Assembly (NCBI GenBank): GCA_028820215.1
Contig: JAPPKD010000223.1
Coordinates: forward strand, 1-28,797
Direction: 5' to 3'
Source of the DNA: Spirochaetaceae bacterium
Lineage (GTDB): Bacteria > Spirochaetota > Spirochaetia > SZUA-6 > Bin103
DNA: 28,797 bases
Below the pieces are notes generated by a model. That model had not been told where the DNA came from. It saw nothing but the letters and a program-made list of their open reading frames with translations, and made no database searches. Both the position numbers and the translations under genes were made by a program. Positions 15,170 to 22,670 of this stretch are shown one piece after another; the first letter of the stretch is position 1; every line of letters begins with the position of its first letter.

Positions 15170-16264
15170 CTATGCGCCCACCTGCGGCGGCCAGGCCCAG
15201 TCCGCGAACCGGTCGCCGATCGCCGCCTGCCCCGCGTCGCCTTCGTGGAGCACGATGCGGTAGCGGAAGGTCGCCGTCGCGCCGGCTTCGAGGGTCCAGT
15301 CCCCCCGCTCCTGGTAACTGGAGCGGAAGTCCGCCAGACCGAACGGATTGGCGGACAGCAGGCCGTAGGCGCGTATGTGCCAGAAGGTCGGATAGTGCGG
15401 ATTGCGCGGATGGTCGAGCACCGCGATGCCCACGGTCCGCGGCTCGCCCCGCGGGTCGGCGAGCGTACCGAAGTAGTCCACCCAGGGGGCGCGCTGACCC
15501 CAGCACTCTCCCTCCCCGATGCCGCCGGACCCACTGACCATGGTGCCGCCGCGATTCTCCTTGATCGCCTCCGGCACCCGTAGCGAGACGATTCCGCCCT
15601 CCTTGGTGTCGCCGAAGAGGACGGCCCCGTGGGCGGCCCGGAACCCGACCGAAATGTCGATCATCCGCAGCCGCTCCGGCGTGTTCCAGAAGACCAGCGT
15701 GCGGTGCTCGTCGACGACGGGGTCGCCGGCGGCGTTCTCCCAGGAGAGCCGCTCTGCGATCCGGCCGAACACCGGACCGCTTTCGACCGCGTCCAGCGCC
15801 ACCCGCACCTGCCGGCCGTGGCCTTCCGCCTCGCTCCAGAAGTCGACGCCGTTCACCAGGCCGTGCGCGACCCAGCAGGAGCGGTGGTGGACGTGGTCGG
15901 TTTCCTCGTCCGCAACGTCGTCGGCGAGCGGCCACGCGCGCGTCATGGGGATGCCGTGCGGACCGGCGACCGGGTGCAGCACCGGGCGCACGTCGCCCGG
16001 CGTGTAGCGATAGCTGCACCAGGGAGCGCCGCCCACCGAGACGTCCAGGGCTCCGTCCCGCTCGTCGACGGCGACCCCGCCGGCCGCCGGAGTGCCGCTG
16101 CCGTCGAGCGTCAGCTCGGCCCCGGCATCCAGGTCGGTCACGATGCAGGCAGCGCGGCCGCCGGTTGCCTGGCATCCAGGCGGCGCCACGCCGTCAGGGG
16201 CGTCGAACCAGGTCGGGCACCAGGCGCGGCGATGCGATCCGGCGCGCAATGTCACTTCACTCAT
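15170..16264 (-). CDS. PmoA/DUF6807 family protein
   Basis: A 364-residue protein starting at ATG 16264, whose first bases overlap the upstream stop as ATGA. It is all-beta and contains the family pattern: GIPMTRAWPLADDVADEETD, then HVHHRSCWVAHGLVNGVDFW, the most conserved stretch of this family. Further blocks are WENAAGDPVVDEHRTLVFWN, a 'GDTKEGG' motif, and an NPHYPTFWHIR segment. Despite the name it has no link to methane monooxygenase; members occur in sugar-catabolic clusters with Gfo/Idh/MocA enzymes and are thought to be beta-sandwich saccharide-active proteins. The clustered histidines (HVHHRS) could bind a metal. The molecular function is not established. Confidence 0.85.
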   Translation of the reverse strand: MSEVTLRAGSHRRAWCPTWFDAPDGVAPPGCQATGGRAACIVTDLDAGAELTLDGSGTPAAGGVAVDERDGALDVSVGGAPWCSYRYTPGDVRPVLHPVAGPHGIPMTRAWPLADDVADEETDHVHHRSCWVAHGLVNGVDFWSEAEGHGRQVRVALDAVESGPVFGRIAERLSWENAAGDPVVDEHRTLVFWNTPERLRMIDISVGFRAAHGAVLFGDTKEGGIVSLRVPEAIKENRGGTMVSGSGGIGEGECWGQRAPWVDYFGTLADPRGEPRTVGIAVLDHPRNPHYPTFWHIRAYGLLSANPFGLADFRSSYQERGDWTLEAGATATFRYRIVLHEGDAGQAAIGDRFADWAWPPQVGA

Positions 16265-16731
16265 ACCGTAGAGGATAGCCAACGGGCCAGGGCCTTGTCG
16301 GGGTCGGCGATCTCCGCCACCGAGCGGTACCAGTAGTCCTCCCAGCCCACCTCCGGCAGGCTCGTGAACAGCATCAGGTTGAGCGGATAGGCCTCGCTGT
16401 CGGTGCAGCGCCGGAAGTCGTCGCGGAACAGGAACACCGGCTTGTCCCACGCGATGGCAAGCCCCAGCTCGACCATCACCCCCTCGTCCGGCGGGCAGCC
16501 GTTGACCACCGCGAACAGGCCGTCCGCCTCGCGCACGTCGCGCAGGTCGGCCTGCCCGATGCGGTAGGCCCAGCCGGCCGTGGTGCGGTCGATCTGGTTG
16601 TTGCGCGCAAAAGGCTCCCACACCTCCGCCCCGGCGGCGGTCAGCGCCTCGACCAGGATCGCCAGCGGTCCGTCGCGCTGCTGCGCCGAGAACCCGTAGG
16701 GGTTGGCCAGATAGAGGCTCTTGTGCTTCAT
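16261..16731 (-). CDS. nucleoside 2-deoxyribosyltransferase family protein
   Basis: A 156-residue protein starting at ATG 16731. The start overlaps the dioxygenase stop as ATGA, and the protein's N-terminus YLANPYGFS is the typical family opening. Features of nucleoside 2-deoxyribosyltransferases are all visible: a YLA/N-P-type first strand, GAEVWEPFARN (34-44), D65-V-R-E-A-D70 before the strand GLFAVVNG, and D82-E-G followed by E88 in VELGLAIAWDKPVF; E88 is at the position of the nucleophilic glutamate. The family exchanges or hydrolyses the N-glycosidic bond of deoxynucleosides, and the DNPH1/Rcl branch cleans modified dNMPs. A sugar-catabolic operon is an unusual home. A role in hydrolysing another N- or O-glycoside cannot be excluded. 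Confidence 0.82.
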   Translation of the reverse strand: MKHKSLYLANPYGFSAQQRDGPLAILVEALTAAGAEVWEPFARNNQIDRTTAGWAYRIGQADLRDVREADGLFAVVNGCPPDEGVMVELGLAIAWDKPVFLFRDDFRRCTDSEAYPLNLMLFTSLPEVGWEDYWYRSVAEIADPDKALARWLSSTV

Positions 16732-17513
16732 GATTTCAGCCGCTGCAGGCGCAGGACCTGCCGGGCGTGGTCGGACAGCGAGTCCCAGAGGTCCCTGGGG
16801 AAATGCCCCTCGGTGTACGTGTGCTGCCAGGAGTTGAAGACCCAGGGCCGGTTCATCGCCATGCACAGCTCGTCGCGGGGATGGTCGGAGCGGTTCGGGG
16901 TGCCGCGGTGCAGCACGCGATTGTCGTGTATCCACAGCGAGCCGCGCTTGAGGTTCAAACGACGGGAACGGAACGTGTCCCCGTCGTTCGGCCCGCGCCC
17001 GAGAAGATCGTCAAGCTCTCCGGGCAGCTCCTCGTCGCCGACGTACTGCGAGCACGGCATCACCTCGAAGCTGCCGTTCTCCTCGCTCGTGTCGACCAGC
17101 GGAAATTTCACGCCGACCTGGTAGGTCGGCACGCGGACCCCCGGGAACGGCGAGGCAAGGCCGTCTCGGTGCCAGCGCTGGTAGTCGGTGCCGGGCAGCG
17201 GAATGTTGCTGTCGAAGTGGGGCCAGACGTAGTCGGCGCCCAGGACGGCTTCCAGGAACGCCACCAGCGCCGGGTGCTCGAAGATCTCCGGGTCCACGAA
17301 CGGCCGGCGGAACGGCACGCGCACGTTGTACCGGCCCCATCCGCGGCGGGGGTTGGAGCCCTGGCGCTCAATGTCGGCATCGCGGATCGGCGTCCACGCC
17401 TCCTGGATGCGGTCTAGCGTGTCCTGCGCGATCAGGCCGTCGAAGACCACGAACCCGTTGACCCGGAACTCCGTGATCAGGCGGCCGACGTCATAACCGG
17501 CGATGATGCTCAT
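16728..17513 (-). CDS. phytanoyl-CoA dioxygenase (PhyH) family protein
   Basis: A 261-residue Fe(II)/2-oxoglutarate oxygenase of the double-stranded beta-helix type. The facial triad is His115 and Asp117 in WHRDG (114-118) and His202 in VLHRGTPNRS; Arg208 following it is a candidate for binding the 2-oxoglutarate carboxylate. The NGFVVFDGLI opening is characteristic of PhyH. The start ATG 17513 lies inside the end of the EndoQ-helicase gene (23-nt overlap) with GAGGGGGAACGAG as ribosome binding site. Bacterial PhyH proteins hydroxylate very different small molecules, so the substrate is unknown; it is translationally coupled to the deoxyribosyltransferase-family gene. Confidence 0.9.
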   Translation of the reverse strand: MSIIAGYDVGRLITEFRVNGFVVFDGLIAQDTLDRIQEAWTPIRDADIERQGSNPRRGWGRYNVRVPFRRPFVDPEIFEHPALVAFLEAVLGADYVWPHFDSNIPLPGTDYQRWHRDGLASPFPGVRVPTYQVGVKFPLVDTSEENGSFEVMPCSQYVGDEELPGELDDLLGRGPNDGDTFRSRRLNLKRGSLWIHDNRVLHRGTPNRSDHPRDELCMAMNRPWVFNSWQHTYTEGHFPRDLWDSLSDHARQVLRLQRLKS

Positions 17514-20500
17514 CTCGTTCCCCCTCGTTGCCGAGATCCTGGAACAACGGCAGCTGCGCGTCGACGGCCGGTTCCGACCCGCGGCGCCGTTTCGCCCGGC
17601 TCGCCTCGCGGAGCGCCTCCTCGATGTCCTCGACGAAGCCGGAGAGGCGATTCTCCATCGGCCGGCCGAACAGCAGGCGTCGCTCCGCGTGGGTCAGGAT
17701 CAGCCTCTGCCGGGCGCGGGTCATGCCGACGTAGAACAGCCGCCGTTCCTCCGGCTCATCCCGATCGGCATCTCCATGAACGGGCCGATATGGCAGCAGC
17801 CCCTCCTCGCAGCCGACGATGAACACCACCGGGAACTCCAGCCCCTTGGCGGCGTGCAGGCTCATCAGGGTCACCCGATCCGCGCGCTCATCATATCGGT
17901 CGGTCTCGCTCTGCAGCGCCATCGCCGTCAGGAAGTCCCGCAGGCGGGCGCCGAAGGGACCGGCCGCGTGCTGCACGCGGGAGATCCGCTCCCGTTCGGC
18001 GGCGTCGTACTCCCGGCCCCGCAACTCGCGCCAAGCCGTGGCCGCGGTTTCGACGAGATCGGCGACCGACACCGATCCGGTCGTTCCCGCCGCCGACGCG
18101 GACCGGCCCGGGATCGCGGACAGGACTTCGGCCACGTCGGCGTGTCCGGGCGCGCCATGACCGAGGGCCAGCCGTGCCCGATGGACGCGGCTGCCGGGCG
18201 CCAGCGTCAGCCACAGGAGCGAAAGGATCGCCCGCACCGGTTGCTGCTCGGCCGCGGCCGCGCCGGTGGTCTGGTACGGAATGCCGGAACGGTCGAACGC
18301 CTCTTCCAGCAACCGCGCCTGGGCGTTGAGCCGGTACAGCACCGCGAAGTCCCCGAATGCGCGGTGCTCGGACGCGCCGTCGTCATCGACGCGCCCCGAG
18401 TCAAGCGAGAAATAGCTGGTGCCGCCCACCATGCGCTCCACTTGGTGGACGACGAACTCGGCCTCCGCGCGGTCGGTCGGGGCGCCGTGTACGTCCACCT
18501 TCACCTGGCAGGCGTAGTCTGCGATGAGCGCCGTCGACCGGCGGTCCGGGTTGCGGGCGATCACCTGCGCGGCCGCATCCAGGATCGCCTGCGGCGACCG
18601 GTAGTTGCGGTCCAGGTGCAGGTGCCGCGCGCCGGGAAAGTCGCGGGCGAACTGGAGGAAGTAGCGGTGATCCGCGCCGCGGAAGCCGTAGATCGCCTGG
18701 TCCGGGTCGCCGATCACGCAGAGATTCGCACCGCCCGCGACCAGCAGCCGCAGCAGCCGGTGCCCGGCGGCGTTCACGTCCTGGTACTCGTCCACGGAGA
18801 TCCAGCGGAATCGCCTCTGCACGGTGTCGAGGACGGCGCTGTCGGTCTCCAGGAGCCGCACGGTGCGAAAGACCAGGTCGTCGAAGTCCAGCGCCTCCGC
18901 CTCGGCGAGGGCGGCGTCGTACCGGTTCCGGATCGCCGGCAGGTCCGGCGGACCGCCCTCAACACCCTCGTCCGACCGGTCGATGGCCCACTCCCGCGTC
19001 AGGAGATTCTTGGCGCTCGAGATCGCCTCCAGCACCCTCCGGACTTCCGCGGCAGGCAGCTCGGGTGCGCATCTCCGCAACAGCGCGCGGCGATCCTCGT
19101 CATCGGCGATGACGAACGTGCTCGAGAGGCCGGCGGCCGCGCCGAACTCCCGGAGCACGGCGGCACCGAGCTGATGGAACGTGCCGACGGTGATCCCGAG
19201 CGGCCGGCCGTCACCGAGCAGCCCGGCGAGCCGCTCGCGCATCTCCTCGGCGGCCTTGTTGGTGAAGGTGAGCGCCAACACCGTCTCCGGCGGGACGCCC
19301 CGCGACTCGGTCAGAAACGCGATGCGCGCGGTCAGCGTGCGGGTCTTGCCGGTGCCGGGTCCGGCTACCACCGCCAAGGGACCATCGGTGTGCGTCACGG
19401 CCGCCCGCTGCGCGGAGTTGAGTCCGTCGATCCAGCCGGGAACGTGGGGCGAAGCTGCGGAATGGGCGGCGGCGTCCGCCGCCTCCGGGCCGGCATCCCC
19501 GTGCTCGGGATCATCCGGCGGGATCGCGCCGGCGGCGACGGGCCGCGGCTCCGCGGCAGGTGCCGCTGCCCCGTCCGGCACGGGGTGGGCGAACATGCCG
19601 AGCTGGAACACCGACGCCCGGTCCGCCGCTCCGTCGAACAGGCTGATCACCCCGTACTCGCCGTCGTACCCGCTCCGCGTCCGCACCTCGCCGGCGCGCA
19701 TGCGGCGGATGCCCTCCACCAGCAGCTCATCCCCGGCCGCGGCTATGTCCTCCAGTGGCAGGTGCTGCAGGATCGTCAGCTCCGGTCCCAACCGTCTCAG
19801 CAGGCGGTGATACTCTGCCTGCACGCGCTTGGAGCCTGGGCCGACGCCCATCATCTCGGAGAGCGCCTCCGGCAAGGGGACGAGGCTGGCAAAGGGCCCG
19901 GCGGCATCCGGCCGAGCGCCCCGTGGGCGGTCGGCCAGCTCCTCCATCCGGTGGTAGACACCGACGGTAACCGGCTTGCCGCAGGCCGTGCAGCGGCCGG
20001 CGTGGGCGATCGTGGTCTCCGGCTGCCAGCAGACCCCGCACTTGCGGTGCCCATCCAGGTGGTACTTGCCCTCCTCCGGGAAGAACTCGATGGTGCCGCG
20101 ATAGCCGGCCGCGTCGCCGTCGGCGAGCGCGCCGAACAGCGCGTCGTAGCTCAGTTCGGTATCGAACACCGTGGCCTCCCGCGCCAGCTTCGGCGGCGAG
20201 TGGGCATCGGAGCTGGAGATCAGCGTGTAGCGGTCCAGCCACGAGACCCGCCAGTTCATGGGCGGGTCGGAGGACAGGCCGGTCTCGACCGCGAAGATGT
20301 GCGGCGTCAGGTCGGCGAAACACTCCTCGACCGAGTCGAAACCGGACCTGGAGCCCAGGATGGAGAACCACGGGGTCCAGATGTGGGCGGGAATCAGGTG
20401 GCAGCGGCCGTCGGTCGCGATCACGATCTCCAGCAGGTCGCGGCTGTCCAGCCCCAGGATCGGCCGGCCGTCCGAGCGGATGTTGCCGATCTTCTCCAGT

Positions 20501-20874
20501 TCCGCCTGCAGCCTTGCCGTTGTCTCGAAGGAAGGGGAGAAGACGATGTTGTGCACCTTGCGGGTGCGGTCGTGCTTCTTGTAGATGTTGCTGATCTCGC
20601 CGCCGATCACGAAGCGGACGGTGCCGCGGCAGGAGGGGGGCACCTCGTCCGCCACCGCCGACTCGAGGTCGGGCTTCAGGCGGAACAGCCCGTCCTCGGC
20701 CGGATCGAGCTTGTCCCGAACCTCGGCCAGCCACCCCGGATGGGCGATGTCGCCGGTGGCGACCACCTGCACGCCCTTGAGCTGCGCCCACTTCCACAGG
20801 TGCTCACACGTCAGGTCCCTGCTGGTGGCGCGCGAATAGTGGGAGTGCAGGTGCAGGTCGGCGACCAGCTTCAT
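17491..20874 (-). CDS. endonuclease Q (PHP) - UvrD/PcrA helicase fusion
   Basis: An 1127-residue fusion. Residues 1-425 match EndoQ/TIGR00375: PHP metal ligands H8 and H10 (DLHLHSHYS), D42/H45 (TGDIAHPGW), E93 (GGEIS), H108, H164 (IPAHIWTPW), D223/H225 (SSDAHS), then a zinc knuckle C279, C282, C295, C298, and a helical tail up to the EYGVISLF strand. EndoQ cuts DNA 5' to deaminated or abasic bases. An Ala/Pro-rich linker (about 430-480) joins an SF1A helicase: Q-motif LNSAQRAAV (485-493), Walker A GPGTGK (505-510), DEYQD (695-699), GDPDQAIYGFRGA (722-734), NYRS (757-760), LHAAKGLEF (1006-1014), GMTRAR (1050-1055). All motifs look intact, but the part after GIPY (865-868), normally with an Arg/Glu-rich 2B-entry motif, is altered. 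It would nick damaged DNA and unwind from the nick. Start 20874 begins at MKLVADLHLH as expected. Confidence 0.93.
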   Translation of the reverse strand: MKLVADLHLHSHYSRATSRDLTCEHLWKWAQLKGVQVVATGDIAHPGWLAEVRDKLDPAEDGLFRLKPDLESAVADEVPPSCRGTVRFVIGGEISNIYKKHDRTRKVHNIVFSPSFETTARLQAELEKIGNIRSDGRPILGLDSRDLLEIVIATDGRCHLIPAHIWTPWFSILGSRSGFDSVEECFADLTPHIFAVETGLSSDPPMNWRVSWLDRYTLISSSDAHSPPKLAREATVFDTELSYDALFGALADGDAAGYRGTIEFFPEEGKYHLDGHRKCGVCWQPETTIAHAGRCTACGKPVTVGVYHRMEELADRPRGARPDAAGPFASLVPLPEALSEMMGVGPGSKRVQAEYHRLLRRLGPELTILQHLPLEDIAAAGDELLVEGIRRMRAGEVRTRSGYDGEYGVISLFDGAADRASVFQLGMFAHPVPDGAAAPAAEPRPVAAGAIPPDDPEHGDAGPEAADAAAHSAASPHVPGWIDGLNSAQRAAVTHTDGPLAVVAGPGTGKTRTLTARIAFLTESRGVPPETVLALTFTNKAAEEMRERLAGLLGDGRPLGITVGTFHQLGAAVLREFGAAAGLSSTFVIADDEDRRALLRRCAPELPAAEVRRVLEAISSAKNLLTREWAIDRSDEGVEGGPPDLPAIRNRYDAALAEAEALDFDDLVFRTVRLLETDSAVLDTVQRRFRWISVDEYQDVNAAGHRLLRLLVAGGANLCVIGDPDQAIYGFRGADHRYFLQFARDFPGARHLHLDRNYRSPQAILDAAAQVIARNPDRRSTALIADYACQVKVDVHGAPTDRAEAEFVVHQVERMVGGTSYFSLDSGRVDDDGASEHRAFGDFAVLYRLNAQARLLEEAFDRSGIPYQTTGAAAAEQQPVRAILSLLWLTLAPGSRVHRARLALGHGAPGHADVAEVLSAIPGRSASAAGTTGSVSVADLVETAATAWRELRGREYDAAERERISRVQHAAGPFGARLRDFLTAMALQSETDRYDERADRVTLMSLHAAKGLEFPVVFIVGCEEGLLPYRPVHGDADRDEPEERRLFYVGMTRARQRLILTHAERRLLFGRPMENRLSGFVEDIEEALREASRAKRRRGSEPAVDAQLPLFQDLGNEGERDEHHRRL

Positions 20875-20925
20875 GCAGCGACCTGCTTCATTCGGCGGCC
20901 TGCTTCATGCAGCGGCCTGCTTCAT
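20875..20925 (-). repeat. three tandem 17-bp copies of the start region; minicistrons
   Basis: On the minus strand a 17-bp unit, ATGAAGCAGGCCGCTGC and close variants, is repeated three times with ATGs at 20925, 20908 and 20891, and the downstream gene's own start at 20874 is a fourth, more divergent copy (ATGAAGCTGGTCGC). As 17 is not a multiple of three, each ATG is out of frame with the next one. Each reads six sense codons (MKQAAA, MKQAAE, MKQVAA) and stops at a TGA that overlaps the next ATG as ATGA. Each unit also carries AGCAGG about 7 nt before the next ATG. Confidence 0.85.
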
Positions 20926-20947
20926 GACGCCACCGGAGGCCGGATTA

Positions 20948-21019
20948 CTTCCCGGGGAGGACTCGAACCCCCACAACAAGAGCCAGAATCTTGGGTGCTA
21001 CCAATTACACAACCGGGAA
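20948..21019 (-). tRNA. tRNA-Gln, anticodon CUG
   Basis: A 72-nt gene that folds into a full cloverleaf on the minus strand. The acceptor stem pairs TTCCCGG (21013-21019) with CCGGGAA (20949-20955), discriminator G at 20948. The D stem is GTGT/GCAC with GG in the loop. The anticodon stem is CAAGA/TCTTG with loop TTCTGGC, so the anticodon is CTG, reading CAG for glutamine. The T stem is GGGGG/CCTCC with loop TTCGAGT. CCA is not encoded. It lies 16 nt after the lipoprotein stop and 73 nt before the EndoQ-helicase start, on the same strand, so it might be cut out of a longer transcript. Confidence 0.97.
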
Positions 21020-21035
21020 CCGCGTGCCGAAATTA

Positions 21036-21998
21036 TCAAGAGCCGGCCGGCCGGTCAACGTAGACGGCTGCGTCTGCCGGCAACGGCGCGGCGCCTCCCC
21101 AGGTGATCACGGTGGAGCCGGTGATCCCGCCGTCGCTCTTCTCCTGGTCCAGCGCGCGAAAGGCGTCGAGAAGCGCGCCGGCCAGGTCGTCGTCGACCGA
21201 GCAGAGCACGGTGTCGGCCATTGGCCGGCTTTGTTCACCTCCGGCAAGGCCCCAGTTGGAGACGATGGCGCGCATCCCTTCTCCGCGCATCGCCCGCAAC
21301 CCGTGCGGCGTCATCGGGCCCGCCGGGAGCAGCACCGTGGCTACGCCCTTGCCGGCGAGATCCTGCACCAGGCGGAGAATCTCGCCCTCGTCCCGCGTGG
21401 ATACCAGTCGGCGGTGATCGATCGCGGCGCTCCCGCCACCCTCACCGTAGCCTTCCCGAAACGCCGCGACCAGCCTCTCGTCCCGTCCCCACACACTGAT
21501 GATGCCGATCGTGCCGGCCGGTTCGAGGATCGCCAGCAACCGGCCCGCGTCGCGGTATCCGTCGCCACGCGCGAAGCGGATCTCGGTGACGTTCGCGGGC
21601 AAGCCCTCCGATGCCGATCCGGCTCCCGCTGCACCCGAGCCGGCTTCCTGCAGCCGAATGGCCACGAACTCCATCGCGGAGAACATCGGCGCGATCTGGT
21701 GTATCTCCAGCGCCAGCAGAGGCCCGACCACCACGCCGCGATAGGAGCGCTGACCAAGAATCTCCTCCAGCTCCCGCACGGGCGTCTCGTCAGACCGCGC
21801 GCGGCGCACCTCGAAGCGCCGGCCCACCTGGCTCCCGACCGGTGCCAGCCGGTCGGGCAGAGAGCCGCCATCGAGCGCGCTCCAGAGCGGCCCTTCCAGG
21901 AACACCAAGTGCGGCGCCGTCCGGGCGCAGCCGGTCACCGCCACCATCGCCGTCGCCGCGGCCACGGCGACCGCAGCCGCGCGGGCGCGGCCCGTCAT
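21036..21998 (-). CDS. periplasmic-binding-like lipoprotein
   Basis: A 320-residue protein with a lipoprotein signal: MTGRARAAAVAVAAATAMVA ending in the lipobox VTGC, so it should be acylated on that cysteine and anchored in a membrane. The mature sequence alternates strands and helices like a type I periplasmic-binding fold: a VVVGPLLALEIHQIAPMF segment, TIGIISVWGRDERLVAAFRE, GVATVLLPAGPMTPHGLRAM and DTVLCSVDDDLAGALLDAF. This recalls Bmp/PnrA-type nucleoside-binding lipoproteins of spirochaetes, but the similarity is only in fold pattern. ATG 21998 overlaps the upstream membrane-protein stop by 4 nt (ATGA). The pair is cotranscribed after guaA, so a purine-related role is imaginable. Confidence 0.72.
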   Translation of the reverse strand: MTGRARAAAVAVAAATAMVAVTGCARTAPHLVFLEGPLWSALDGGSLPDRLAPVGSQVGRRFEVRRARSDETPVRELEEILGQRSYRGVVVGPLLALEIHQIAPMFSAMEFVAIRLQEAGSGAAGAGSASEGLPANVTEIRFARGDGYRDAGRLLAILEPAGTIGIISVWGRDERLVAAFREGYGEGGGSAAIDHRRLVSTRDEGEILRLVQDLAGKGVATVLLPAGPMTPHGLRAMRGEGMRAIVSNWGLAGGEQSRPMADTVLCSVDDDLAGALLDAFRALDQEKSDGGITGSTVITWGGAAPLPADAAVYVDRPAGS

Positions 21999-22660
21999 GG
22001 ACTGCCGCGCATGGCCCGCAACGCGAAACCGCCCGCCCCGGCCGCTGCTGCCGCGAGTGCGCCCGCGGGAGCGCGGAAGCCGACCGCGTACAGGTGCGAC
22101 ACCTCCCCCGCGAACAGGATGGCCGCCACCGCGACCAGCACCGCCGCAAGCGGACGCTTCCTGCGCGTCCAGGCAAAGGCCAGGACGACGATCGCCGCCG
22201 CACGCAGGGTCGGCATGATCAGAAGCTGCATCGGACTTGGCGGAAGCCGTCCCGCGGCCAGCTCTATGGCCGTGAAAAACGCGATGAATCCGGTCATGGA
22301 GGCCAGCACGCGCAGTGCGGCATCCCCCGCGCCGCCGCCCGCATGCCGGTCCGCGGTCCCCCCGCCGCGGCGCGCCGCGCGCGTAATCGGCAGCTCGACC
22401 GCCAGGGCGGCGATCGCCGCCATTCCCGCCGGCAGCACGTACCCGGTCGTGGTCAGCCGGACGAACAGCGCCACGGGGGCGTAAGAGGAGCCGAACCAGC
22501 CGGTGACGATCCCGGCGCCCAAGTATCCGGGCAGCGCCAGCAGGCCTCCGATCAGGAACCGGCGCAACAGGACGATCGGCACGCAGGGCGACCGCTCGCG
22601 AAGCAGCGCGCACGCGGCGTAGAACGTCAGCGGCGTGACGGCCAACAGGTACAGGCTCAT
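21995..22660 (-). CDS. hydrophobic integral membrane protein, unknown function
   Basis: A 221-residue protein made largely of Ala/Leu/Val/Gly with about six transmembrane segments (approximately 2-20, 33-52, 57-88, 112-133, 145-163 and 168-215 with breaks). Short loops carry arginines (LLRERSPCVPIVLLRRF, ITRAARRGGG, AWTRRKRP) that would face the cytoplasm. I do not recognise a family. It begins 10 nt after the guaA stop and its stop overlaps the lipoprotein start by 4 nt, so the two proteins are made together and may form one envelope complex. Confidence 0.7.
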   Translation of the reverse strand: MSLYLLAVTPLTFYAACALLRERSPCVPIVLLRRFLIGGLLALPGYLGAGIVTGWFGSSYAPVALFVRLTTTGYVLPAGMAAIAALAVELPITRAARRGGGTADRHAGGGAGDAALRVLASMTGFIAFFTAIELAAGRLPPSPMQLLIMPTLRAAAIVVLAFAWTRRKRPLAAVLVAVAAILFAGEVSHLYAVGFRAPAGALAAAAAGAGGFALRAMRGSP

Positions 22661-22670
22661 CCCGGTCGGC

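Noticed and set aside
15142..15534. N-terminal extension of the Gfo/Idh/MocA frame
   Set aside because: It lies within the PmoA gene in another frame, and the Rossmann motif begins only after GTG 15141, which has its own ribosome binding site.
17503..21063. Plus-strand open frame of 1186 codons opposite the EndoQ-helicase
   Set aside because: Antisense to a gene with complete catalytic motifs and reads through the tRNA; low-complexity composition.
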